9,490 nucleotides of DNA from an uncultured Candidatus Competibacteraceae bacterium (lineage in GTDB: Bacteria; Pseudomonadota; Gammaproteobacteria; Competibacterales; Competibacteraceae), in the NCBI GenBank assembly GCA_937872125.1, contig CALMNY010000483.1, positions 1 through 9,490 on the forward strand, given 5' to 3'. The position numbers and the translations under genes are program-made. Every line of letters begins with the position of its first letter. Position 1 is the first letter of the stretch. The notes under the pieces are model-generated. The model worked only from the letters and a program-made list of their open reading frames with translations, made no database searches and was not told the DNA's origin. Below, in pieces: positions 1 through 5,905 of the stretch.

Positions 1-447
1 CAGGAAATCATCGCCGACTACAACCGGGAAAAGGATCGCGTCACCATCGAGGAAACCTTCGCCAGGCTGATCAATCTGGCCAACAGCCTGGACGCGGAAC
101 AGCGCCGGGCGGTGGAGGAAGGCTTGAGCGAGGAAGAACTGGCGCTGTTCGACCTGTTACGGAAGGAGCATCTCGGCAAGGCTGAACGCGAGCGGCTCAA
201 ACAGGCCAGCCGCGATCTGCTTCAAGCGCTGCAAAATCTTCTCGCTCCACTCGATCAATGGACCCAAAAGGCACAAACCCAGGCCGAGGTCGAAGTGTTT
301 ATCCTGGATCACCTGTATCCACTGTTGCCCAGCCCACTGTTCTCGGATGCTGACAAAACCGAAACGGCGAAGAAGGTCTACAGCTATATCTGGCAACAGA
401 GCGCCAGCGGCCTGTTGACTTCGACCACTCATGCTTGTCAACCTTAA
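1..447 (+). CDS. hsdR: Type I restriction endonuclease subunit R, C-terminal part (5' end outside window)
   Basis: The first frame is open from the window edge to a TAA at 445-447 and encodes the last 148 residues of a larger protein. The segment matches my memory of the C-terminal helical domain (DUF3387 type) of HsdR, the motor and nuclease subunit of type I restriction-modification complexes: it has the signatures EYNREKDRVTIEET near its start and EGLSEEELALFDLL about 40 residues in, followed by a charged helical stretch. This domain is thought to dock HsdR to the methyltransferase core. The nuclease and DEAD-box motor domains, and the hsdM and hsdS genes, would lie to the left. The last residues after VYSYIWQQ are not conserved in any way I recognise. 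A long spacer and a terminator follow, so this is probably the last gene of its operon. The family call is firm; completeness upstream cannot be judged. Confidence 0.9.
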   Translation, partial: QEIIADYNREKDRVTIEETFARLINLANSLDAEQRRAVEEGLSEEELALFDLLRKEHLGKAERERLKQASRDLLQALQNLLAPLDQWTQKAQTQAEVEVFILDHLYPLLPSPLFSDADKTETAKKVYSYIWQQSASGLLTSTTHACQP

Positions 448-583
448 GTACACGTGAGCGTACCCAAGGCTGGGAGAGTTAACATTAATACCAATTATTT
501 TATTGGCTTGCGAACTTAATAGAGGTTCAGATTCAAGCGGTTGATCACGCTTCATCCCATTCCGTATCCGCTCTGCTCTCTAT

Positions 584-609
584 AAAGCCGCTGCGACAGC
601 GGCTTTTTT
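584..609 (+). terminator. Rho-independent terminator downstream of hsdR
   Basis: A perfect 10-bp inverted repeat (AAAGCCGCTG at 584-593, CAGCGGCTTT at 597-606) surrounds a 3-base loop (CGA), and the T run continues to 609. This is a textbook intrinsic terminator for + strand transcripts, about 137 nt after the hsdR stop codon. It should separate hsdR transcription from the glycosyltransferase unit. The other strand has only a short T run after the stem, so it is probably weak in that direction. Confidence 0.88.
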
Positions 610-729
610 CAAGCACATCGAAACGATCTGGTAAAACGGTGCAAACCGCTTAAGAGTCTCTGGCAAAGAACCGTTCCACACCGGGCATCGGCTCCACCCA
701 TCAGTTACACTACGGTGTCGCTTCGCCCC

Positions 730-735
730 AGGAAA
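730..735 (+). promoter_or_regulatory. Ribosome binding site of the 64-codon ORF
   Basis: AGGAAA lies six bases before the ATG at 742. This spacing favours ATG 742 over the in-frame alternative start at 715, which has no such element and would add nine poorly placed residues. Confidence 0.6.
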
Positions 736-741
736 ATAATC

Positions 742-936
742 ATGAGCACCCTGACTCCGGAATTGCGTAACCAACTGCGCCAGGAACTGCCCGGCTGGCT
801 ACGGGAAGATGCTGAATTTCGCCAATGGATTCTCAATATCACTCGCGGCGAATTCGCCGACCGCATCGAAACCGAAAGCCGGTTCGACCGCCTGGATCGC
901 AAGATCGGCGCCCTGGTCGCGCGCCCGATAGACTGA
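742..936 (+). CDS. Small protein resembling the N-terminus of DUF3782-type proteins; possible remnant
   Basis: This 64-residue ORF starts at an ATG with a good ribosome binding site and ends in TGA 13 nt before the next gene. It is charged and apparently all helical: a leucine-rich start (TPELRNQLRQELPGWLRED), then EFRQWILNITRGEFADRIETE, and FDRLDRKI near the end. The pattern of REDAEF followed by a helix and EFADR..TE.RFDR recalls, from memory, the N-terminal region of DUF3782-family proteins, which are several times longer and continue into a coiled coil and a PD-(D/E)XK-like nuclease domain. Here nothing of that later part is present. It may be a decayed leftover from the accessory region around hsdR, or a genuine small protein co-transcribed with the glycosyltransferases. 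No catalytic residues can be assigned. I am fairly sure it is translated and much less sure of the family. Confidence 0.55.
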   Translation: MSTLTPELRNQLRQELPGWLREDAEFRQWILNITRGEFADRIETESRFDRLDRKIGALVARPID

Positions 937-949
937 ACCGCGCCACCCC

Positions 950-1657
950 ATGCTTGCCTTCGACCGCCCCATCGCCCTGATCCCCGCCTACAACGAAGAA
1001 GCCACCGTCGGCGCTATCGTGGGTCAGATCCGGGCGTTATGGAACTATCCAGTGGTAGTTATTGACGATTGCAGTACAGATCGAACCGCGCCAGCCGCCC
1101 GCGCCGCCGGGGCCATCGTGTTACCGCTGACCATCCAACTGGGCGCCTGGGGCGCGATCCAGACCGGCCTGCGTTACGCCCTGCGGCACGGTTACCGAAC
1201 CGCCATCACCCTCGACGCCGACGGTCAGCACGAACCGGAGAGCATCGGCGCGCTCCTGCCACCGCTCGCCACCGACACCGCTGACGTGGTCATCGGCGCT
1301 TTCCCTGAACGCGCCAGCCGCGCTCGCCGCCTCGCCTGGTCCTATTTCCGCCAGATCACCGGTCTGCAACTCGAAGACATCACCTCCGGCTTTCGCGCCT
1401 ACAACCACGCGGCGATGGCCGTACTGGCCTCACGCGAAGCCAGTCTGCTGGATTATCAGGACGTGGGCGTGCTCCTGATCCTTCGCCGCAAGGGATTGCG
1501 CATTGTCGAAGCGCCGGTCTCGATGCAGCCCCGCGCGCTGGGCGCTTCGCGGGTATTCCGCTCATGGTGGGTTGTGGGAAAATACATGCTGCAAACCAGC
1601 CTGCTGTGCCTGGCCCGGGTGGGCTTCAACCATTTGCCCCCCGCCCCCGACGACTGA
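950..1657 (+). CDS. Family 2 glycosyltransferase (polyprenyl-phosphate sugar transferase type)
   Basis: A 235-residue GT-A fold enzyme of glycosyltransferase family 2, close to the dolichyl/polyprenyl-phosphate mannosyltransferase group. Visible motifs are the N-terminal PAYNEE loop (12-17), VVVIDDCSTD (35-44, with the nucleotide-binding aspartates), the metal-binding DAD in ITLDADGQHEP (89-91), and DITSGFRAY (143-151), the usual acceptor-side signature. It should transfer a sugar from a nucleotide donor to a lipid carrier or growing glycan at the cytoplasmic face of the inner membrane. The length matches the catalytic domain alone, with no C-terminal membrane helices. The next gene encodes a DUF2304 membrane protein, a family often found beside such enzymes, which may anchor it. 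It starts at ATG 950 without a clear ribosome binding site, 13 nt after the small upstream ORF, suggesting translational coupling. Donor and acceptor are not predictable. Confidence 0.9.
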   Translation: MLAFDRPIALIPAYNEEATVGAIVGQIRALWNYPVVVIDDCSTDRTAPAARAAGAIVLPLTIQLGAWGAIQTGLRYALRHGYRTAITLDADGQHEPESIGALLPPLATDTADVVIGAFPERASRARRLAWSYFRQITGLQLEDITSGFRAYNHAAMAVLASREASLLDYQDVGVLLILRRKGLRIVEAPVSMQPRALGASRVFRSWWVVGKYMLQTSLLCLARVGFNHLPPAPDD

Positions 1658-1666
1658 AACCGCTCG

Positions 1667-2035
1667 ATGATCACCTATCAACTCACCTCAATGGCGATTG
1701 GCCTCTTCTTCGCCGCCACTATCCTGCTGCTGGTCCGCCGCGACCATCTGCACGGTCCCTACGCCATCTGGTGGATTGGCGCGGCGGCCACCGTCGCCCT
1801 GCTCGGCTTCTTCCCCCGCCTGTTCGACGTACTCGCCGCCAAGCTCGGCATCAGTTACCCGCCGATCCTGGCGATCGTGCTCGGCTTCAGCATGTTGCTG
1901 GTCAAAATCCTGACCATGGATCTCGAACGTTCCCGGCAGGAACGGCTGATTCGCCGGCTGGCGCAACGGCTGGCGATGCTGGAAGCGCAATTGCCCGGCG
2001 CTGCTGACTCCGCACCGCCCGACCGGGCGGACTGA
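1667..2035 (+). CDS. DUF2304 small membrane protein
   Basis: A 122-residue protein with three predicted membrane segments (about 4-23, 33-49 and 65-82), followed by a charged helix rich in Arg, Gln, Glu and Leu (84-109) that could form a coiled coil in the cytoplasm. The YAIWWIGAA stretch with FFPRLFD, the GISYPP connection, and a C-terminal helix ending in LAMLEAQL fit the DUF2304 family as I know it. Members are commonly encoded next to family 2 glycosyltransferases in polysaccharide loci, as here, where the gap to the GT2 gene is 9 nt. A role as membrane anchor or partner of that enzyme is inference; the family has no biochemical function that I can name. The tail (from about 111) is low-complexity, rich in Ala, Asp and Pro. 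No strong ribosome binding site is seen, so coupling to the upstream gene is likely. Confidence 0.85.
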   Translation: MITYQLTSMAIGLFFAATILLLVRRDHLHGPYAIWWIGAAATVALLGFFPRLFDVLAAKLGISYPPILAIVLGFSMLLVKILTMDLERSRQERLIRRLAQRLAMLEAQLPGAADSAPPDRAD

Positions 2036-2046
2036 GTCCGGCCACA

Positions 2047-3210
2047 ATGCGCGTCCTGCATATCGGCAAGTACTACCCGCCGTTTGCCGGCGGCATCGAG
2101 CATTTCCTGGCCGACCTGCTGCCCGCTCTCCACAATCAGGGCATTGCCGCGGCGGCGCTGGTGCATGACGAACAACCGCGCCGGAGCGGTCAATGGCCCG
2201 CGCCGGACGCGGCTCCACCGATCTACCGCGCGCCCTGTTATGGCCGGCTGCTGTACGCCCCGATCAGCCCGACCTTCCCATTCTGGCTGCATCGCGCCAT
2301 TCGCCAATTCCGCCCCGATCTGCTCCATTTGCACCTGCCCAACACGTCGGCGTTTTGGGCGCTGGCGGTTCCCGCTGCGCGCCGCCTGCCCTGGATCATT
2401 CACTGGCACGCTGACGTGGTGGCGTCTCTGCTCGACCGCCGGCTGGCGCTGGCCTACCGGTTCTATCGGCCACTGGAACAACGGCTGCTCGCCGCCAGCC
2501 GGGCGATCATCGCTACCTCGCCGCCCTATCTGGACGCCAGCTTTGCCTTGGCGCCCTGGCGGGAACGCTGCTGCATCATCCCGCTCGGTCTCGATCCGGC
2601 GCGCATTCCCGCGCCCGACCCGGCGGCGCACGCGCGGGCCACAACGCTGTGGGGGAATCCGCCCTTTCGGGTGCTGGCCATTGGTCGGTTGACGTATTAC
2701 AAAGGCCACGATGTCCTGATTCGAGCCGCCGCCGAGCTGGAAGATAGTCGCATTCTGATCGTGGGCGCCGGCGAACAGCGGGCGTCACTCGCTGCGCTCG
2801 TGCAAACGCTGGGGTTGGGCGACCGGGTGAAATTAACCGGCTTTCAACCGGAAGCTGATTTGAACGCCCTGCTGGCCAGTTGCGATGTATTGTGCTTGCC
2901 CTCGCTGGAGCGCACTGAAGCCTTCGGCCTGGTGCTGTTGGAAGCGATGCGGTTTGGCAAGCCGGTCATCGTCGGCGACATTCCCGGTTCTGGCGCGGGC
3001 TGGGTCACGCAGCAGGCCGGTCATGGTCTGCGGGTTCCACCGGGCGCTCCTGTCACACTGGCAACGGCGCTGCGGGAACTGCAACACGATCCCGCCCGGC
3101 GTCAGACTCTCGGTCAAGCCGGCGCGAAGGCGTTGCAGGAACGGTTCGGCATCGAACCGGTAGCGGTGGATGTAGCGAAACTCTATCGGCGGACGCTGAC
3201 CACCGACTGA
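2047..3210 (+). CDS. Family 4 glycosyltransferase
   Basis: A 387-residue GT-B fold enzyme of usual family length. The N-terminal acceptor domain shows KYYPPFAGGIEHF (8-20) with the glycine loop, and HWHAD (119-123). The C-terminal donor domain starts near 205 with RVLAIGRLTYYKGHD (208-222), continues with LIVGAGEQ (237-244), and carries the family's E-x7-E element in ERTEAFGLVLLEAM (E291 and E299), followed by GKPVIVGD and a glycine-rich loop. Such enzymes are retaining transferases that use a nucleotide sugar and add mannose, glucose, galactose or similar residues to lipid-linked glycans at the inner face of the cytoplasmic membrane. It is the last gene of the + strand unit, 11 nt after the DUF2304 gene. 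Its last 28 bases overlap the 3' end of the convergent membrane protein gene. The exact sugar cannot be told. Confidence 0.93.
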   Translation: MRVLHIGKYYPPFAGGIEHFLADLLPALHNQGIAAAALVHDEQPRRSGQWPAPDAAPPIYRAPCYGRLLYAPISPTFPFWLHRAIRQFRPDLLHLHLPNTSAFWALAVPAARRLPWIIHWHADVVASLLDRRLALAYRFYRPLEQRLLAASRAIIATSPPYLDASFALAPWRERCCIIPLGLDPARIPAPDPAAHARATTLWGNPPFRVLAIGRLTYYKGHDVLIRAAAELEDSRILIVGAGEQRASLAALVQTLGLGDRVKLTGFQPEADLNALLASCDVLCLPSLERTEAFGLVLLEAMRFGKPVIVGDIPGSGAGWVTQQAGHGLRVPPGAPVTLATALRELQHDPARRQTLGQAGAKALQERFGIEPVAVDVAKLYRRTLTTD

Positions 3211-4658
3211 GCGCCCAACCCCGCGCTGGCGCGTGGCATCGCAAACACCGTTAGCGCCCAGAACAGCAACACTGGCGTAAAGTGCAGGATAATGCGGTTA
3301 ATGCTGGTGAAATCTTCCGCCCACTTTCCCGCCTGGGTAAAAAAGAACAACCCAAAAAACGCCGCGCCCAGGGTCAGGATCAACAGCGTCGTTGCCCCCA
3401 GCGCCCGCCGCTGCTGCCCCGCCGCCCTGATCCAGGTCTGACGAAACAGCAAACCCACTACGGCCAATAGCGTCATCAGCATCAAATAGCCCAGCAAATG
3501 CCAGTTATCGAGAATCAGCAGACTATCAATCACCGGTTGCCAATTATTCCAGTAAACCAGATGAAATTGTCTGATTCCCGCCCGCTGGAGCAGACTGGCG
3601 ATCAGGGCTGAGTCCGCGAAGCCGAAATCACCCAACCCGCCAAGTCCCAGGATCAATCCAAACAGCAACACCGCCAGCCCGGCCAGCGCCAGCACGTATC
3701 GCTTCGGCAATAAAACCAGCAGCAGCGCCGGGATCAATAACGCCGGCCACACCATACCTTCCTGTTTGATGGAAGCACAGAACACCGCCAGCAGGATGGC
3801 CAGGATTCCTTGCCGGCGGTCGCGCCATCGGATCCAGTGCATGAACGCAATGGCCGAAAAACCAAAAGCAGCGGTCAGCCACAAATCGGCATAGCCCGCC
3901 AGCGCCATGTGGACATTCACCAGGGGCAGAGACAGCAACAGCCACGCGAACACCATGGCTTGCAACGGCGTTACGCCCCAAAGACGCGCCTGGCCGTAAC
4001 CACCCAGACCCAGCGCCACCCCACACGCCCACCATGGCAGATGGACTATGCTGTCCTGCCACTGCCCCGCCGCCAACGCCGACCAGAGTGCGATCAGCGA
4101 TACGGTCAGCGGATATTGCCAGGCTTCGATGTGATAAACCCGACCGCTGGCATCATTCAGCCAGGCTTGTGCATCCTGAAAGGCCAGCAATTGCCTGGCT
4201 TCCAGCCAGACTCGGGGGCGCACCAGCCAGGTGCTCCAGGCATCCCAGGGAAAAACCGTCGGCAACCACACGGTCTCCAGCGCCAGCACCGCCAACCTGG
4301 CCGCCAGCCAGACCAGCAACCCGGCCCACAGCCAGCGCGGCCAGGACGGCTGATCTTCCCCGCCAGGGTTAGGCGTTGCCGTGCGGTCCGCCGTCTTCCA
4401 GATCCACCAGGCGCTCCCCGCCGCCGTGCCGGCCAGGAATAGGGCGGGAATGGCGAAATTGAGCGACAGGGTCACGGCGTCCATCAATCGCAACAACAGC
4501 GTCGCCGCCATCATGCCGATCAGGTAGCCATAACCCAGCGCCATCGGCCAGAATCCCGGCGGCGCTCGATGTCCCCAGCCCGCGCGCAGCCAAAGCGCCC
4601 CGCATAATCCAGGCAACAGCAAAGCCAGCACCGCCAGCCCACCGGTAACCATCGCCAT
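3183..4658 (-). CDS. Polytopic membrane protein, probable GT-C-type glycosyltransferase
   Basis: A 491-residue very hydrophobic protein with roughly ten to twelve membrane segments spread over its length. The first large non-membrane loop, after a helix at about 113-130, contains FPWDAWSTW (136-144); an acidic residue in this position is the typical putative catalytic site of GT-C fold transferases, which use polyprenyl-phosphate sugars on the periplasmic side. Further polar landmarks are YADLWLTA (256-263), IKQEGM (297-302) within helices, and TSINRIILHFTP (451-462) near the end. I chose ATG 4658 because AAGGGA lies six bases upstream and because it follows the upstream stop by only 2 nt; the GTG at 4736 would overlap that gene by 76 bp. 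The C-terminal tail overlaps the convergent GT4 gene by 28 bp. Fold class is inferred from topology and motif; a substrate or a definite family cannot be given. Confidence 0.72.
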   Translation of the reverse strand: MAMVTGGLAVLALLLPGLCGALWLRAGWGHRAPPGFWPMALGYGYLIGMMAATLLLRLMDAVTLSLNFAIPALFLAGTAAGSAWWIWKTADRTATPNPGGEDQPSWPRWLWAGLLVWLAARLAVLALETVWLPTVFPWDAWSTWLVRPRVWLEARQLLAFQDAQAWLNDASGRVYHIEAWQYPLTVSLIALWSALAAGQWQDSIVHLPWWACGVALGLGGYGQARLWGVTPLQAMVFAWLLLSLPLVNVHMALAGYADLWLTAAFGFSAIAFMHWIRWRDRRQGILAILLAVFCASIKQEGMVWPALLIPALLLVLLPKRYVLALAGLAVLLFGLILGLGGLGDFGFADSALIASLLQRAGIRQFHLVYWNNWQPVIDSLLILDNWHLLGYLMLMTLLAVVGLLFRQTWIRAAGQQRRALGATTLLILTLGAAFFGLFFFTQAGKWAEDFTSINRIILHFTPVLLFWALTVFAMPRASAGLGAQSVVSVRR

Positions 4659-4660
4659 CG

Positions 4661-5905
4661 TTATTCCCTTACCTGAAAGAGCGCGCCGATGATCCCCCGG
4701 TACAGCAACTGCACGGGCAACCGGTTCGATTCCCACTGCAACAGGCGCTGGCGCGGGTCAAACTGCAGTTTGGCCTGTTGAGAACGCAGCCCCTTATCGG
4801 GCCGCAAGACCAGGATATAGTCATTCGCTCTGGCCTTGCCGAACTGGGCGCTATCGAGCACATCGGCAAAACTGTTGTGGGGCAATAAATGGTAACGGGC
4901 TCTGGCGACCAGATAGTTTCTGGCGACCGCCCGATTCACCGCATCATCGTTAATGATAAAAATGCGCGCCGGTTTCACAGGTAAATAGCGGCGAACCTCC
5001 AGCAGAAACTGGAATAATTCGCCATCGTCTGCGACCAGTTGTTTGTCAATCTCGCTCTTGCCGGCAAACTGTGGGTATGTTTTCAGGGAACGCTGGATTA
5101 AGTCCGCCTGCCAGCGCAGATCCAGCAGCCACCAGCCCATGAGAAACAGCAGGGTAAACCCGGCCAGCCGAAACCGTCGCTCCGCCAGCCACAGCCAGCC
5201 GCCATACAGAAGCGCACTCAAGCTGATCCAGACCACCACCATGATGATCGGATGGAACAACGCCTTGTAGGGCGCTCCACTGATGTAGTGGGCGGAGCGC
5301 GGGCTCCAATACTCGGACGTGCTCCATTCTTCCCAAGCCTGTTCTAATAAATCCCCCGCACTCAGCGCCCGTGGCCGCAACTCCACCTGCCGGACCCGCA
5401 GGGGTTGCGCGAATGCGCCGCGAACCATGAACCCGATATTGATGATGTAACCTTCCCAGCCAGGCTGATCACGCAAATCGAAGCGTGCGGCGCTGAGATG
5501 CACCCGTTGTACAGGTGCCTGCCGGACATTGCCAGGGTCGCTTTGCATCTGCCAGATCAGGCGAATGTCCTGGGCCGGATCGAGGCCTTCGATCTGCCAA
5601 ATCAATTCGCCATACGGACGCGCCATGAAGGCGTTTTTGGCAAAACGGAAAAAAACTCCGTCATCCGCCTCGGCGGGCCGGATTTCCAGCATATCCGCCA
5701 CGGGTTGCCCCTGACCGCGCGTCACCACCATCTGTTCGCCCCGCCAGAGCAACGGCGGATAAGCCGCGCTTAACCCGCCCTGGAGGTAATACAACAGAAA
5801 TCCCAGCACGGTGAGAACCGCACCGACCAGCGCCGCCCCGGTGAACGGCCACGGCGACAGACCTGCTGAAGCGTCGGCTGCCACTCGACGGGTTGCCGAA
5901 CTCAT
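4661..5905 (-). CDS. Membrane protein of unknown function with two periplasmic domains
   Basis: A 414-residue protein I do not recognise. One membrane helix lies at about 22-44, then a soluble stretch of some 170 residues with many beta-type segments (for example LIWQIEGLDPAQDIRLIWQM at 101-120), two more helices at about 219-240 and 246-263, and a soluble C-terminal region of 150 residues. With a cytoplasmic N-terminus, both soluble parts would face the periplasm. The C-terminal part has an alternating pattern with RIFIINDDAVNRAVARNYL (314-332), RARYHLLPHNSF (335-346) and DYILVLRPD (362-370). The start is ATG 5905, overlapping the upstream TGA by 4 nt, with GGAGAG six bases before it. The stop is 2 nt from the start of the GT-C-like gene. 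That tight coupling suggests the two proteins work together, perhaps in periplasmic glycan modification; this is inference. Confidence 0.8.
   Translation of the reverse strand: MSSATRRVAADASAGLSPWPFTGAALVGAVLTVLGFLLYYLQGGLSAAYPPLLWRGEQMVVTRGQGQPVADMLEIRPAEADDGVFFRFAKNAFMARPYGELIWQIEGLDPAQDIRLIWQMQSDPGNVRQAPVQRVHLSAARFDLRDQPGWEGYIINIGFMVRGAFAQPLRVRQVELRPRALSAGDLLEQAWEEWSTSEYWSPRSAHYISGAPYKALFHPIIMVVVWISLSALLYGGWLWLAERRFRLAGFTLLFLMGWWLLDLRWQADLIQRSLKTYPQFAGKSEIDKQLVADDGELFQFLLEVRRYLPVKPARIFIINDDAVNRAVARNYLVARARYHLLPHNSFADVLDSAQFGKARANDYILVLRPDKGLRSQQAKLQFDPRQRLLQWESNRLPVQLLYRGIIGALFQVRE
4665..4670 (-). promoter_or_regulatory. Ribosome binding site of the GT-C-like gene
   Basis: On the - strand this reads AAGGGA, six bases before ATG 4658 and inside the last codons of the upstream gene. 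It decides the start at 4658 against the distant GTG at 4736. Confidence 0.65.

Larger units (their letters stand above)
448..741. other. Intergenic spacer between hsdR and the glycosyltransferase unit
   Basis: No credible gene lies here. The part around 478-540 is clearly more AT-rich than the flanking genes and contains a small inverted repeat (CCAAT at 491-495 and ATTGG at 502-506). The middle holds the intrinsic terminator at 584-609. The right part (610-741) should carry the promoter of the downstream unit, but I find no convincing -35/-10 pair with normal spacing. A four-base-pair hairpin with a TACG loop sits at 707-718. A reverse-strand frame crossing 157-555 is taken as a shadow because it runs antisense through hsdR. 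Confidence 0.6.

Noticed and set aside
448..463. Near-palindrome GTACACGTGAGCGTAC right after the hsdR stop
   Set aside because: Only the outer four bases pair well; the inner positions mismatch, so it is not a convincing operator or terminator stem.
674..711. Possible promoter with TTCCAC (674-679) and TACACT (706-711)
   Set aside because: The spacing of 26 bases is far from the normal 16-18 and neither hexamer is close to consensus.
1855..2709. Open - strand frame of about 284 codons opposite the DUF2304 and GT4 genes
   Set aside because: It spans the junction of two recognisable genes on the other strand and its translation is Arg/Gly/Gln-rich without domain features.
4659..4736. Upstream GTG start at 4736 for the GT-C-like gene
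   Set aside because: It would overlap the preceding gene by 76 bp and add 26 hydrophilic residues before the first membrane helix, while ATG 4658 has a ribosome binding site and sits 2 nt after the upstream stop.
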